This document shows, piece by piece, positions 26,883 to 35,513 of a DNA stretch of 64,000 nucleotides. The notes beneath the pieces were generated by a model that was not told the DNA's origin, ran no database searches, and was given only the letters and a program-made list of their open reading frames with translations. Within the stretch, counting starts at the first letter, position 1. Each line of letters opens with the position of its first letter. Made by a program: the position numbers and the translations under genes. This stretch comes from JBLUOA01 sp048060095 (GTDB taxonomy: Bacteria; Pseudomonadota; Alphaproteobacteria; Rhodobacterales; Rhodobacteraceae), in NCBI RefSeq assembly GCF_048060095.1, contig NZ_JBLUOA010000005.1:1-64000 (forward strand). The letters are read 5' to 3'.

Positions 26883-27569
26883 CTATGAAACTAATCTATA
26901 ACCACCAGATTCGGTCACAAGAAGGCGAGCATTTGTCGGATCTGGTTCTATTTTTTGACGAAGCCGGTAGATATGTGTTTCTAACGTATGGGTCGTTACT
27001 CCAGCGTTATAGCCCCAAACCTCGTGCAATAACACGTCTCTAGCCACGACTCCGTCAGTCGAACGGTAGAGGAATTTGAGGATATTCGTCTCTTTTTCGG
27101 TCAGGCGAATCTTGCGGTCTTCTTCGTCGACCAGCATCTTCATCGCAGGTTTGAACGTGTAGGGGCCAAGCTGGAAAACCGCATCTTCGGACTGTTCATG
27201 CTGACGCAATTGTGCGCGAACACGGGCCAGAAGGACGGGGAATTTAAACGGTTTGCTAACGTAATCGTTCGCCCCGGCATCAAGGCCTAGAATCGTGTCA
27301 GCGTCGCTGTCATGGCCCGTCAGCATCAAAACCGGGCATTTCACGCCCTGTTTGCGCATCAAACGACACAGTTCACGGCCATCGGTATCGGGCAGGCCAA
27401 CATCGAGAATGACAAGGTCGTAAAGCGCTTGCTTGACCTTCTCCATCGCTTCGGTGCCATTGCTGGCCTCGAATACATCGAAATCTTCGGTGGTCACCAA
27501 CTGCTCCGACAGCGCCTCGCGCAGGTCGTCGTCATCATCGACCAATAGGATTTTCTTCAACGTCGCCAT
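26883..27569 (-). CDS. cenR: OmpR-type response regulator, CenR-like
   Basis: The 228-residue protein has a receiver domain (VDDDDDLREAL acidic patch, phospho-acceptor Asp56 in DLVILDVGLPD, Lys in YVSKPFKFPV). A winged-helix DNA-binding domain follows (LTEKETNILKFLYRSTDG, then HTLETHIYRLRQKIE). Pattern and context match the alphaproteobacterial CenR-like regulator, which in Caulobacter is essential and governs envelope integrity. No histidine kinase is next to it, which is also usual. Other OmpR-family regulators cannot be excluded by sequence alone. It is monocistronic, ends in a strong terminator, and is divergent from ribA (168-base gap). Confidence 0.85.
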   Translation of the reverse strand: MATLKKILLVDDDDDLREALSEQLVTTEDFDVFEASNGTEAMEKVKQALYDLVILDVGLPDTDGRELCRLMRKQGVKCPVLMLTGHDSDADTILGLDAGANDYVSKPFKFPVLLARVRAQLRQHEQSEDAVFQLGPYTFKPAMKMLVDEEDRKIRLTEKETNILKFLYRSTDGVVARDVLLHEVWGYNAGVTTHTLETHIYRLRQKIEPDPTNARLLVTESGGYRLVS

Positions 27570-27737
27570 CGGCTGTGCTCCTCCGTTCCTATCTTACAGA
27601 AATGTTGATGCACTGGCGCTTCGACAAGATATGCTGCACAAACTTCACGCGGTCGTGTCTATGCTGCGGAAAATGTTTCATTTTCGGGCGTGGCGAACTA
27701 AGACCCAGCCTGAACTTGTAACAAAGGACACCAGTGA

Positions 27738-28829
27738 ATGAGCCTTCTGCCCACCCTTCCTGAACGGCTGGCCCGCGTGCGTGCGGACCTTCGGATGGGG
27801 GCAGCGGTGGTGTTGACGGGCCAACACGGCGCTGTTCTGGCGCTTGGCGCTGAAACCGCAACCGCCGAACGTCTGGACGACCTGCGCGCGCTTGGGGCCG
27901 GTGTGGTGCTGGTGCTGACCGAGCGGCGGGCGACGACGCTGAAGGCGCGGGCCTATGATGGCGACATCGCCCGTGTTCGTGTGCCGGACGACGCTGATCC
28001 CGCATGGGTGCGTGCCCTTGCCGACCCGGCGGACGACCTGATCCACCCGATGAAAGGCCCGCTGCTGACTGAACGCGATGGCGACGCAAGCCTGCATCGC
28101 GCCGCCGTGCAGCTTGCCAAGGACGCGCATATCCTTCCGGCGATCCTCGTTACGCCGCTGGACGACGCCCTCGCCTTCGCGGCGAAACATGAGCTTGCGA
28201 CGCTCGACATCGACAGTGCCGCGTCCCTTTTAGCGGAGTCGGTTCCGATGCAGCCCGTCGTTCAGGCCCGCCTGCCGATGGCGCTGGCCGAGGCCGGGCG
28301 GCTGCATATCTATCGCCCCGACGATGGCGGCGAAGAACACTACGCAATCGAAATCGGCAAACCGGACAGGGCGAAACCCGTGCTCGCCCGCCTACATTCG
28401 GCGTGCTTCACGGGCGATGTGCTCGGGTCGCTGAAATGCGACTGCGGCGCCCAACTGCGCGGGGCGCTTATGCAGATGGGTGAGGCTGGGGAGGGCATCT
28501 TGCTCTACCTCAATCAAGAAGGTCGCGGCATCGGCCTTGCCAACAAGATGCGCGCCTACAGCCTTCAGGATCAGGGGTTTGACACGGTCGAGGCCAACCA
28601 CCGCCTTGGGTTTGAGGATGATGAAAGGGATTTTCGCATCGGAGCAGAGATCCTGAAACACCTCGGCTTCAGCGCGGTCCGCCTGCTGACCAATAACCCG
28701 GCGAAGGTCGCGAAGATGGAAGAAACCGGGATCGCTGTCGTTGAACGTGTGCCGTTGGCCGTTGGGCGCACGGCGCAGAACGAAGGCTACCTCAACACCA
28801 AAGCGCGGAAGTCGGGGCATCTGCTGTGA
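27738..28829 (+). CDS. ribA: GTP cyclohydrolase II with vestigial RibB-like N-terminus
   Basis: Residues from about 165 are a full GTP cyclohydrolase II. ARLHSACFTGDVLGSLKCDCGAQL holds the three zinc Cys, YLNQEGRGIGLANKMRAYSLQ the catalytic loop and RLLTNNPAKV the end. It opens the guanine ring of GTP in the first step of riboflavin synthesis. The first 150 residues have the length and the later motifs of the DHBP-synthase half of RibBA (DDLIHPMKGPLL, LHRAAVQLAKDAHILPA). The acidic metal site (DDEDRENEGD-type) is missing, so RibB activity is not expected. It is co-transcribed with the L,D-transpeptidase gene (GTGA overlap). Confidence 0.94.
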   Translation: MSLLPTLPERLARVRADLRMGAAVVLTGQHGAVLALGAETATAERLDDLRALGAGVVLVLTERRATTLKARAYDGDIARVRVPDDADPAWVRALADPADDLIHPMKGPLLTERDGDASLHRAAVQLAKDAHILPAILVTPLDDALAFAAKHELATLDIDSAASLLAESVPMQPVVQARLPMALAEAGRLHIYRPDDGGEEHYAIEIGKPDRAKPVLARLHSACFTGDVLGSLKCDCGAQLRGALMQMGEAGEGILLYLNQEGRGIGLANKMRAYSLQDQGFDTVEANHRLGFEDDERDFRIGAEILKHLGFSAVRLLTNNPAKVAKMEETGIAVVERVPLAVGRTAQNEGYLNTKARKSGHLL

Positions 28830-29341
28830 CGTTCAACGACCTCGTCCTGACACCGCAGGGCGTGCGGTTCATGGGGCGGTTGATTCCGTGTTCCATCGGG
28901 CGGGGCGGTATTACCGATGACAAACGCGAAGGTGACGGCGCGACACCTACGGGCTGCCATCGGATCGTCGGCGGGGCCTACCGCAGAGACAGAATGCAGC
29001 ATCCGTGGGCTAGTGCGCGGGGGCCATTCAGGATGCGGCCCATCGGCCTGACTGATATCTGGTCGGACGATGTCAACGATCCCAGCTACAACCACGGCTT
29101 CGCCGCCCCTGACCACCCGTTCAGCCATGAAAAAATGCGGCGCGCGGATGGGCTTTACGACCTTGTGCTAATGACGGACTGGAACTGGCCGGACGCGACG
29201 CCCGGCAAAGGGTCCGCCATTTTCCTGCATGTCTGGCGGGCACCGCATTACCCGACGGCGGGTTGCGTCGCGTTTGCAAAGCCTGACCTGTTGTGGATCA
29301 CGCAGCGGATCGGCCCGGACACCCGGTTGATCGTTCGCTAG
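28826..29341 (+). CDS. L,D-transpeptidase family protein (YkuD-like)
   Basis: A 171-residue protein starting at the GTG that overlaps the ribA stop. PTGCHRIVGGAYRRDRM and FLHVWRAPHYPTAGCVAF contain the YkuD motif, with the catalytic His and Cys (HVWRxxxxPTAGC) intact. It has no obvious signal peptide, and related small YkuD proteins in alphaproteobacteria are likewise short. Full L,D-transpeptidases link peptidoglycan stem peptides, but whether this one acts on peptidoglycan is not shown. The overlap with ribA implies translational coupling. Confidence 0.85.
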   Translation: MTFNDLVLTPQGVRFMGRLIPCSIGRGGITDDKREGDGATPTGCHRIVGGAYRRDRMQHPWASARGPFRMRPIGLTDIWSDDVNDPSYNHGFAAPDHPFSHEKMRRADGLYDLVLMTDWNWPDATPGKGSAIFLHVWRAPHYPTAGCVAFAKPDLLWITQRIGPDTRLIVR

Positions 29342-29347
29342 GACGCG

Positions 29348-29737
29348 TTATTCCGGATAGCGTCGCCGCGCTGCGGCCTGACCCAAAACCTGATTCCCGC
29401 GTCGGGCGGTCGCGCGCCATTCGTAGGTGTGAACGCCATTTGGGGGACAAGGGCTTTTGTAATTGAACGTTCCCGACGGGATCGCGCCATCCTGTCCGAC
29501 CCGCAACCGCCCACCACCGTGGTTGTAGCCCGGAACATCCAGATCCTTCAGCCGGAACTCAATCGTATCGGTGCCCGGAGGAACGTCTGACAGAATGAAC
29601 CTAGGATTACCGACGACATTCGGTCGCCCGGTCGTGCATCGCGGAATATCGCCCCATTCAAATGAAATGGAGAAATCTGCCGCCGCCGCACTTGCCGACA
29701 GGCACACGGCCAACGTCGCCATTGAAAATGCGCGCAT
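29348..29737 (-). CDS. Uncharacterised secreted protein, possibly PEBP-like
   Basis: From 29737 (in-frame longer start at 29809 discarded) the product has 129 residues. It begins with a signal peptide (MRAFSMATLAVCLSASAAAA, cut before DFSI). The mature domain has ISFEWGDIPRC, ILSDVPPGTDTIEFRLKDLD and VPGYNHGGG, an arrangement that recalls phosphatidylethanolamine-binding-like proteins (DVPxGTxxxxxxxxDLDVP). Similarity is only by pattern and I am unsure. Two Cys may form a disulfide in the periplasm. It follows yggS on the same strand, with a 68-base gap. Confidence 0.6.
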   Translation of the reverse strand: MRAFSMATLAVCLSASAAAADFSISFEWGDIPRCTTGRPNVVGNPRFILSDVPPGTDTIEFRLKDLDVPGYNHGGGRLRVGQDGAIPSGTFNYKSPCPPNGVHTYEWRATARRGNQVLGQAAARRRYPE

Positions 29738-29805
29738 CACCCCAATACTCCCAAAAAAATCAATCCGGGGGAGCATACCGCAAACACGCAAACGTCCAAA
29801 GGCGT

Positions 29806-30459
29806 TCAACCGTAGTCGCGTTCCCCGAATATCGCGGAGCCGACCCGAACATGGGTTGCCCCCAGCGCGACCGCGCGTTCATAATCACCGCTCATCCCCA
29901 TCGACAAGCCGTCAAGGCCGTTACGCTCCGCGATCTTGGCGAGCAGCGCAAAATGAAGGCTCGGTTCCTCATCTACCGGGGGAATACACATCAGGCCGAC
30001 AATCGGCAGGCCCAGATCGCGGCATTCTGCAATGAACTTGTCGGCGTCGGCGGGCATGACACCAGCTTTCTGCGGCTCTTCCCCGGTGTTGACCTGAATG
30101 AACAGATCGGGGCAATGGCCAAGCTCTCCCGACAGCCGCGCGAGCGTCTTTGCAAGCTTCGGGCGGTCGAGCGAATGGATCGCGTCGAACAACTCCATCG
30201 CTTGCTTTGTCTTGTTGGTTTGCAGCGGCCCGAGCAGGTGAAGCTCCACCCCGTCGAAATCATCCCGAAAACCCGGCCATTTCCCGGCGGCTTCCTGAAC
30301 CTTGTTTTCGCCAAACAGGCGGTGGCCTTCCTCAAGCACCGCACGGACGCGGTCGTCCGGCTGACGCTTGGACACGGCAATCAGACGGGTCGTGCCGGGG
30401 AATCGACCGGCCCGGTCTTCCTCAGCCTTGATGCGGGATTTGATTTCGGAAAGCGACAT
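29806..30459 (-). CDS. yggS: PLP homeostasis protein YggS
   Basis: From the ATG at 30459 the protein has 217 residues, normal for the family. TTRLIAVSKRQPDD carries the PLP lysine, FGENKVQEAAGKW and ELHLLGPLQTNKTKQA follow, and LSMGMSGDYERAVALGATHVRVGSAIFG closes the alanine-racemase-like barrel. YggS binds PLP and buffers cofactor supply, with no known catalytic activity. It lies on the minus strand downstream of the porin, from which a strong terminator separates it. Confidence 0.93.
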   Translation of the reverse strand: MSLSEIKSRIKAEEDRAGRFPGTTRLIAVSKRQPDDRVRAVLEEGHRLFGENKVQEAAGKWPGFRDDFDGVELHLLGPLQTNKTKQAMELFDAIHSLDRPKLAKTLARLSGELGHCPDLFIQVNTGEEPQKAGVMPADADKFIAECRDLGLPIVGLMCIPPVDEEPSLHFALLAKIAERNGLDGLSMGMSGDYERAVALGATHVRVGSAIFGERDYG

Positions 30460-30503
30460 ATCTGGCCTCTGGTCTGTTTGCCTCAGACAAACACCATAGG
30501 GCC

Positions 30504-30537
30504 GCAAAAGAAAAGGGCAGGCGCGATGCCTGCCCTT
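30504..30537 (-). terminator. Intrinsic terminator of the porin gene
   Basis: A perfect 10-base stem (30513-30522 with 30528-30537, five-base loop) stands 24 bases downstream of the porin stop. On the minus strand it is followed by an interrupted T-tract (TTTTCTTTT). Strong rho-independent terminator, as expected for an abundantly expressed porin. Confidence 0.9.
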
Positions 30538-30561
30538 CCCTTATCAGTAATGTCTTCTAAC

Positions 30562-31593
30562 TTAGAAGGACATCGCGATACCGAGAGACCAAGTCTCGCG
30601 GGATGTGCCAGCCAGAGCAACAGCTGCTGCGGTGTCGTCGTCTACAGTCGCGGTCGAAGTCGCGGCGTAGTCGCCTTTACCGTAGCCGAACTGAACAACA
30701 GCACCGCCGCCCAGATCGTAGTTAGCTGCAAGACCCCAACCGTCGGTGGAACCACCGCCGACCAGATCATATTCGCCGTAGTTGGCGGATACTGTCAGAG
30801 CGTTCATGGAGTAGCCAATGCCAAGACCCAGATGCTTGTCGTTGTCGCCAGCCGCTTGGCCGTCGAGGTCCGAGTAGTTCAGGATCGCTTGGAAGCCATT
30901 GTTGAACTCTGCGTTCAGGGACATACCCCAGATATCACGCGTGCCGTCGGTTTGGTAACCAAGGCCAACGCTCAGATCGCCAGCTGCGGAGATGCCGTCG
31001 AAGCTGTAACGTGCACCGAGACCCCAAACTGTGTCGCCACCGGCGGCAGTGTCTTGAAGCTCAGCAGACAGAGCTACGCCGAAATCACCGAAGGTGTTGT
31101 CGTAACGCAGGATCTGACCGTCGTAGGTGCCGTCAAGACCAGCGTTGCCGCTGAAACCAGCGTGGGTCGTGTGATCGTCGTTGATCGCAGAACCGATACC
31201 AACTTCAGTCAGTGCCCAGTCGAACGCACCGTCGGTGTCGCCCATCGTTACCGTACCGAAATCACCGGAGATGAAAACAGCGTGGTTACCGGAGTCACGA
31301 CCGATGTCACCAGCGGTCGGCTGGTCGTCCAGCTCGTCCAGGTCGATGGTCGCGCCGAAAGTCAGGCCGTTGTCGGTGGTGCCGGACAGTGTGAAGCGAA
31401 CGTCCAGATCGTGGTGGAAGCGAGTTTCGCCGTCACCGATCAGGCCACCAGCGGTGGCGCCGTCGCCATTTACCAGGGCGCTGTAGTCGGAGTTATAAAC
31501 GCCGATTTCTGCAGAACCCGTCAGCGTAACGTCTGCAGCTGCGAAGCCAGATGTGGCTACCAGAGCAGTCGTTGCAAAGAGAACTTTTTTCAT
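30562..31593 (-). CDS. Outer-membrane porin
   Basis: The 343-residue product has a clean signal peptide (MKKVLFATTALVATSGFAAA, cut near AAA-D). It shows alternating beta strands (LTLTGSAEIGVY, FTLSGTTDNGLTFGATIDLD) and a C-terminal Phe in the final strand SLGIAMSF recognised by the Bam machinery. It is Rhodobacter-type general porin by length and composition (Gly/Asp rich, few charges in strands). It forms a trimeric diffusion pore in the outer membrane. It ends in a strong terminator, and a 267-base untranslated region separates it from the divergent DUF3576 gene. That region should hold both promoters, though I could not assign boxes confidently. Confidence 0.9.
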   Translation of the reverse strand: MKKVLFATTALVATSGFAAADVTLTGSAEIGVYNSDYSALVNGDGATAGGLIGDGETRFHHDLDVRFTLSGTTDNGLTFGATIDLDELDDQPTAGDIGRDSGNHAVFISGDFGTVTMGDTDGAFDWALTEVGIGSAINDDHTTHAGFSGNAGLDGTYDGQILRYDNTFGDFGVALSAELQDTAAGGDTVWGLGARYSFDGISAAGDLSVGLGYQTDGTRDIWGMSLNAEFNNGFQAILNYSDLDGQAAGDNDKHLGLGIGYSMNALTVSANYGEYDLVGGGSTDGWGLAANYDLGGGAVVQFGYGKGDYAATSTATVDDDTAAAVALAGTSRETWSLGIAMSF

Positions 31594-31860
31594 TTCGTTT
31601 TCCCTCGTTATATCAAAAGGTGCTCCTCAACTCAGGGGAATCCGAATTGAGTATGCGTTTCTCTCGCTCTTTTCGGGGGTCATTTGCAAGCACTGGAACC
31701 AGCTTCAAACCAAAGTCGCTACAGATGGTGCAGCTTTGCCACAGTCTTTTTCACGGGATCAAAGCGTAAACCTCACGCTTTATCTGAAAGGCCCGAAAAA
31801 CCTTGCCCGTCGTGGGGGGGTTGGGTAGTAGGGTCTTATACGCAGGATTGAGGCTTTTAT

Positions 31861-32394
31861 ATGCGACTTCAACAGTTTTTCGCTTATTTGACAGCAGGCA
31901 CATGCCTTTTGGCCGTCGCATCCTGTGGGAATATTGGAAGCGGCAGCATCGGCTCTGGCGGGTCCGGCGGATCGGGCAACATTTTTCGCGGCAATGAAGA
32001 AGAAGCGAGAGAGGCGCGCATTCGTGCGGGCGTAGAGCAGCCGAACCGCTCCACCATCTGGGATCTTTTTGAGAATCGGGACGATCCCAACACCACGCTT
32101 GAGGTCAATAAATACATCTGGAACGCCTCGCTTGACGTGCTGAACTTTCTGCCGATTCAGGCGGCTGACCCGTTTTCGGGGGTTTTGGTTACCGGATATG
32201 GCACCCCTCCGGGTGGCGGGCGGGCCTATCGCGCGACGATTTACATCACCGATCCGGCGCTTGATGCGCGGTCGCTGAACGTCGCGTTGCAGACTCGTGG
32301 CGGCGGCACCGTTGATGCTGATACGGTTCGCGCGGTCGAAGACGCCATCCTGACGCGTGCGCGTCAGCTGCGTATCCGCGACGGCAACCTCTAG
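31861..32394 (+). CDS. DUF3576 lipoprotein
   Basis: A 177-residue protein with a lipobox-like start (CLLAVASCGN) followed by a Gly/Ser-rich linker of about 20 residues. The DUF3576 core has STIWDLFENRDDPNTTLEVN, IWNASLDVLNFLP and GGGRAYRATIYI. Proteins of this family in alphaproteobacteria are predicted periplasmic lipoproteins of unknown function. They are commonly found just before leuS, as here (74 bases). That the product helps outer-membrane biogenesis, given its proximity to lptE, is only inference. Start chosen at the ATG that gives a signal peptide. Confidence 0.82.
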   Translation: MRLQQFFAYLTAGTCLLAVASCGNIGSGSIGSGGSGGSGNIFRGNEEEAREARIRAGVEQPNRSTIWDLFENRDDPNTTLEVNKYIWNASLDVLNFLPIQAADPFSGVLVTGYGTPPGGGRAYRATIYITDPALDARSLNVALQTRGGGTVDADTVRAVEDAILTRARQLRIRDGNL

Positions 32395-32467
32395 ACCTCG
32401 CCCGCAGCACTTATTATGACCACGCCGGGCCCCGTGTCCGGCGTTTTCAGTTGAAGGACCAAAACCG

Positions 32468-35038
32468 ATGTCCCGCTATACCGCAGCCGATCTTGAACCG
32501 AAGTGGCAGAAAGCCTGGGAAGACGCAGGCGTTTTCACCGCCAAGCGGGATGAATCGAAACCCAAGTATTACGTGCTTGAGATGTTCCCCTACCCGTCGG
32601 GCCGCATCCATATGGGGCATGTGCGCAACTATACGATGGGCGACGTGATTGCCCGCTACAAGATCGCCAGCGGCTTTTCCGTGCTGCATCCGATGGGCTG
32701 GGACGCGTTCGGGATGCCTGCCGAAAACGCTGCGATGGCGATTGGTGGTCATCCGAAAACATGGACCTACGACAATATCGCCCAGATGCGCGACCAGATG
32801 AAACCGCTGGGTCTGTCGATTGACTGGGCTCGGGAATTTGCAACCTGCGACCCGGAATATTACGGCCAGCAGCAGGCGATGTTCATCGACTTTCTCGAAA
32901 AAGGACTCGTTTACCGCAAGAACGCGGTGGTGAACTGGGACCCGGTCGATATGACCGTGCTGGCCAACGAACAGGTGATCGACGGCAAGGGCTGGCGCTC
33001 TGGCGCAACCGTTGAACGGCGCGAGCTGACGCAGTGGTTCTTCAAGATCAGTGATTATTCCGAAGAACTGCTTGATGCGCTCGACGGCCTCGAAAACTGG
33101 CCGGAAAAGGTCCGCACGATGCAGGCCAACTGGATCGGCAAGTCGCGCGGGCTGCAATTCGCGTTTTCGATGATCGACGGGCCGGAAGGCCATGACCGGG
33201 TCGAAGTTTACACGACACGCCCCGATACGCTGCTTGGCGCGAGCTTTATCGGCATCTCGCCCGACCACCCGCTCGCCCGCGTGTTGGAGCGTGACAACAA
33301 AGACATCGCCGCCTTCAACGCCGAATGCCGCCGCATGGGGACGAGCGAGGAAGATCTGGAAAAGGCCGAGAAACGCGGGTTCGACACCGGGCTGCGCGTG
33401 CGCCATCCCTTTGACACGGCATGGGAATTGCCGGTCTATATCGCGAATTTCATCCTGATGGATTACGGCACCGGCGCGATTTTCGGCTGTCCGGCACATG
33501 ATCAGCGCGATCTGGATTTTGCCCGGAAATACGATCTGCCCGTGGTGTCCACCTACGCGCCCGCCAAGGATGAAGGGCTGGATCTGCCCGAAGACGGCGG
33601 CGACGCCTATGTCCCGCCAAAGACCGAACCTGTGATCTACGTCCGCGGCTTCGCCGGCGAGACCGAGCAGACCGGCAACGAAGGCATCGAAGCCGCCATC
33701 GCGTTTTGCGAAGAAAACGGCGTCGGCCAAGGCGTTACGAAATACCGCCTGCGCGATTGGGGGCTGAGCCGCCAGCGTTACTGGGGCTGCCCGATTCCGG
33801 TGGTGCATTGCGACGACTGCGGAGTCGTGCCCGAGAAAAAAGAGAACCTTCCGGTCGAACTGCCCGATGATGTCAGCTTTGATCAACCCGGCAACCCGCT
33901 GGACCGCCACCCGACATGGCGCGACGTGCCGTGCCCGTCTTGCGGCAAACCGGCGAAGCGTGAAACCGACACGATGGACACGTTCGTGGATTCATCATGG
34001 TATTTCGCCCGGTTCACCTCGCCCCGCGCCGATACGCCCACGGTTGCCGAGGACGCCGCCTACTGGATGAATGTCGATCAGTATATCGGTGGGATCGAAC
34101 ACGCGATTCTGCACCTGCTTTATTCGCGCTTCTTTGCGCGGGCGATGAATATCTGCGGACATCTGCCGAAATCGGCGATTGAGCCGTTCGATGCGCTGTT
34201 CACGCAAGGCATGGTCACGCACGAGATTTACGTGACCCGCGACGAAAAGGATCGGCCGGTCTATCATCTGCCCGAAGATATCGAATGGCACGAAAGCGGC
34301 GCGCGGCTTGGGGCAACGGGCGATCCGGTGTCGGTCATCCCGTCCGCCAAGATGTCGAAATCGAAAAAGAACGTCGTCGACCCGGTCAACATCATCAAGG
34401 CGTTCGGCGCGGACACGGCGCGGTGGTTCGTGATGTCCGACAGCCCGCCTGAACGCGATGTCGAATGGACCTCAGCCGGGGCGGATGCGGCGTTCAAGCA
34501 CCTGTCGCGGGTCTGGATGCTATGCGACCGGATCGCCGAGATGCCAGAGGGCGAAGGCACAGGCGACGATGATCTGATTCGCGCGACACACCGGGCCATT
34601 GCCGATGTTACGCAAAGCATTGAGGGGTTCGCCTTCAACAAGGCCATCGCCAAGCTTTACGAATTCGCTAATACGCTGTCGAAATCGAAGGCCGGAAAGG
34701 CGGCGCAGCGTCAGGCCGTGATGACTCTTGCGCAGTTGATGTCCCCCATGACTCCGCACTTGGCCGAAGATATCTGGGCATATCAGGGCGGCGCAGGGCT
34801 GGTCGCAACCGCCCCGTGGCCCAAGGCCGACCCGGCGCTTTTGGTCGAAGACACGGTCACTCTGCCGATCCAGATCAATGGCAAGCGGCGGTCGGAAATC
34901 CGCGTGCCTAAGGACATGCCAAAGGAACAGGTTGAAAAGCTGGTTCTGGCGGACGAAGCTGTGATGCGGGCGCTGGATGGCAGCACCCCGAAAAAGCTGA
35001 TTGTCGTGCCGGGGCGCATCGTAAATGTGGTTGTCTGA
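32468..35038 (+). CDS. leuS: Leucyl-tRNA synthetase
   Basis: Full-length class I synthetase, 856 residues. FPYPSGRIHMGHVRNY contains the HIGH motif, and SAKMSKSKKN the KMSKS loop. Between them lies the editing (CP1) domain, where TTRPDTLLGASFIGI and DYGTGAIFGCPAHDQRDL hold the residues that clear mischarged tRNA. GCPIPVVHCDDCGVVP with CPSCG forms the zinc ribbon. It charges tRNA-Leu. lptE begins 14 bases before its stop and holA follows, an order widely kept in alphaproteobacteria. Confidence 0.98.
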   Translation: MSRYTAADLEPKWQKAWEDAGVFTAKRDESKPKYYVLEMFPYPSGRIHMGHVRNYTMGDVIARYKIASGFSVLHPMGWDAFGMPAENAAMAIGGHPKTWTYDNIAQMRDQMKPLGLSIDWAREFATCDPEYYGQQQAMFIDFLEKGLVYRKNAVVNWDPVDMTVLANEQVIDGKGWRSGATVERRELTQWFFKISDYSEELLDALDGLENWPEKVRTMQANWIGKSRGLQFAFSMIDGPEGHDRVEVYTTRPDTLLGASFIGISPDHPLARVLERDNKDIAAFNAECRRMGTSEEDLEKAEKRGFDTGLRVRHPFDTAWELPVYIANFILMDYGTGAIFGCPAHDQRDLDFARKYDLPVVSTYAPAKDEGLDLPEDGGDAYVPPKTEPVIYVRGFAGETEQTGNEGIEAAIAFCEENGVGQGVTKYRLRDWGLSRQRYWGCPIPVVHCDDCGVVPEKKENLPVELPDDVSFDQPGNPLDRHPTWRDVPCPSCGKPAKRETDTMDTFVDSSWYFARFTSPRADTPTVAEDAAYWMNVDQYIGGIEHAILHLLYSRFFARAMNICGHLPKSAIEPFDALFTQGMVTHEIYVTRDEKDRPVYHLPEDIEWHESGARLGATGDPVSVIPSAKMSKSKKNVVDPVNIIKAFGADTARWFVMSDSPPERDVEWTSAGADAAFKHLSRVWMLCDRIAEMPEGEGTGDDDLIRATHRAIADVTQSIEGFAFNKAIAKLYEFANTLSKSKAGKAAQRQAVMTLAQLMSPMTPHLAEDIWAYQGGAGLVATAPWPKADPALLVEDTVTLPIQINGKRRSEIRVPKDMPKEQVEKLVLADEAVMRALDGSTPKKLIVVPGRIVNVVV

Positions 35039-35513
35039 CCGAAGAACATTCCTACTATCGCTCGCCGCCCTTGCTGGGTGCGGGTTTGAACCGGTCTATG
35101 GGCCGGGCGGTGACGCCGCCGGGCTGCGCAGCCAGATCGAGGTCGACGCGCCGACGGATGAGGACGGATTCAACTTCGTGCGTCGCCTGGAACACCGCCT
35201 TGGCCAGCCGCAGGCACCGCGCTATCAGCTTGGCTATACGCTGCGGACGGACGAAGACGACCTCGGCATCACGCCGGATCAACAAATCACCCGTTACAAC
35301 GTGCTGGGTCAGGTCGATTTCACGGTGACTGATGTCACGACCGATTCTGTCGTTACCTCAGGCACGATTGAGAATTTCACCAGCTACGCCGCGACCGGCA
35401 CCACCGTCAGCACCCGCGCAGCGCAGCGCGATGCAAATCAAAGGCTGATGGTGATCCTTGCCGATCAGGTCGTATCCCGGTTGCTGGCGACGTCAGGGGC
35501 TTGGGCAAGATGA
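35025..35513 (+). CDS. lptE: LPS-assembly lipoprotein LptE
   Basis: The 162-residue protein begins inside the leuS end. Its signal (RTFLLSLAALAGCGFEPVYG) includes the lipobox LAGC and the characteristic CGFxPVYG of LptE. The rest is beta-rich (RYQLGYTLRTDEDD, YNVLGQVDFTVTD). LptE plugs the LptD barrel in the outer membrane and guides lipopolysaccharide into the outer leaflet. The RR of SDRRTFLLS makes a Tat-like pattern possible, but a lipoprotein signal is simpler. It overlaps holA by four bases. Confidence 0.93.
   Translation: MWLSDRRTFLLSLAALAGCGFEPVYGPGGDAAGLRSQIEVDAPTDEDGFNFVRRLEHRLGQPQAPRYQLGYTLRTDEDDLGITPDQQITRYNVLGQVDFTVTDVTTDSVVTSGTIENFTSYAATGTTVSTRAAQRDANQRLMVILADQVVSRLLATSGAWAR

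Noticed and set aside
27570..27737. FMN riboswitch before ribA
   Set aside because: I searched the gap for the conserved RFN elements by eye and found none; the 168 bases are also short for leader plus the divergent cenR promoter.
29662..31650. 662-codon open frame on the plus strand
   Set aside because: It runs antisense to yggS and the porin, both full-length with clear motifs. The porin's codon pattern keeps the opposite frame open.
31594..31860. Small open frames in the gap between the porin and the DUF3576 gene
   Set aside because: They overlap the porin leader or lack ribosome-binding sites; the gap is more likely a double promoter region.
32447..33910. 487-codon open frame opposite leuS
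   Set aside because: leuS has all catalytic motifs in the plus strand; the opposite frame is a compositional shadow.
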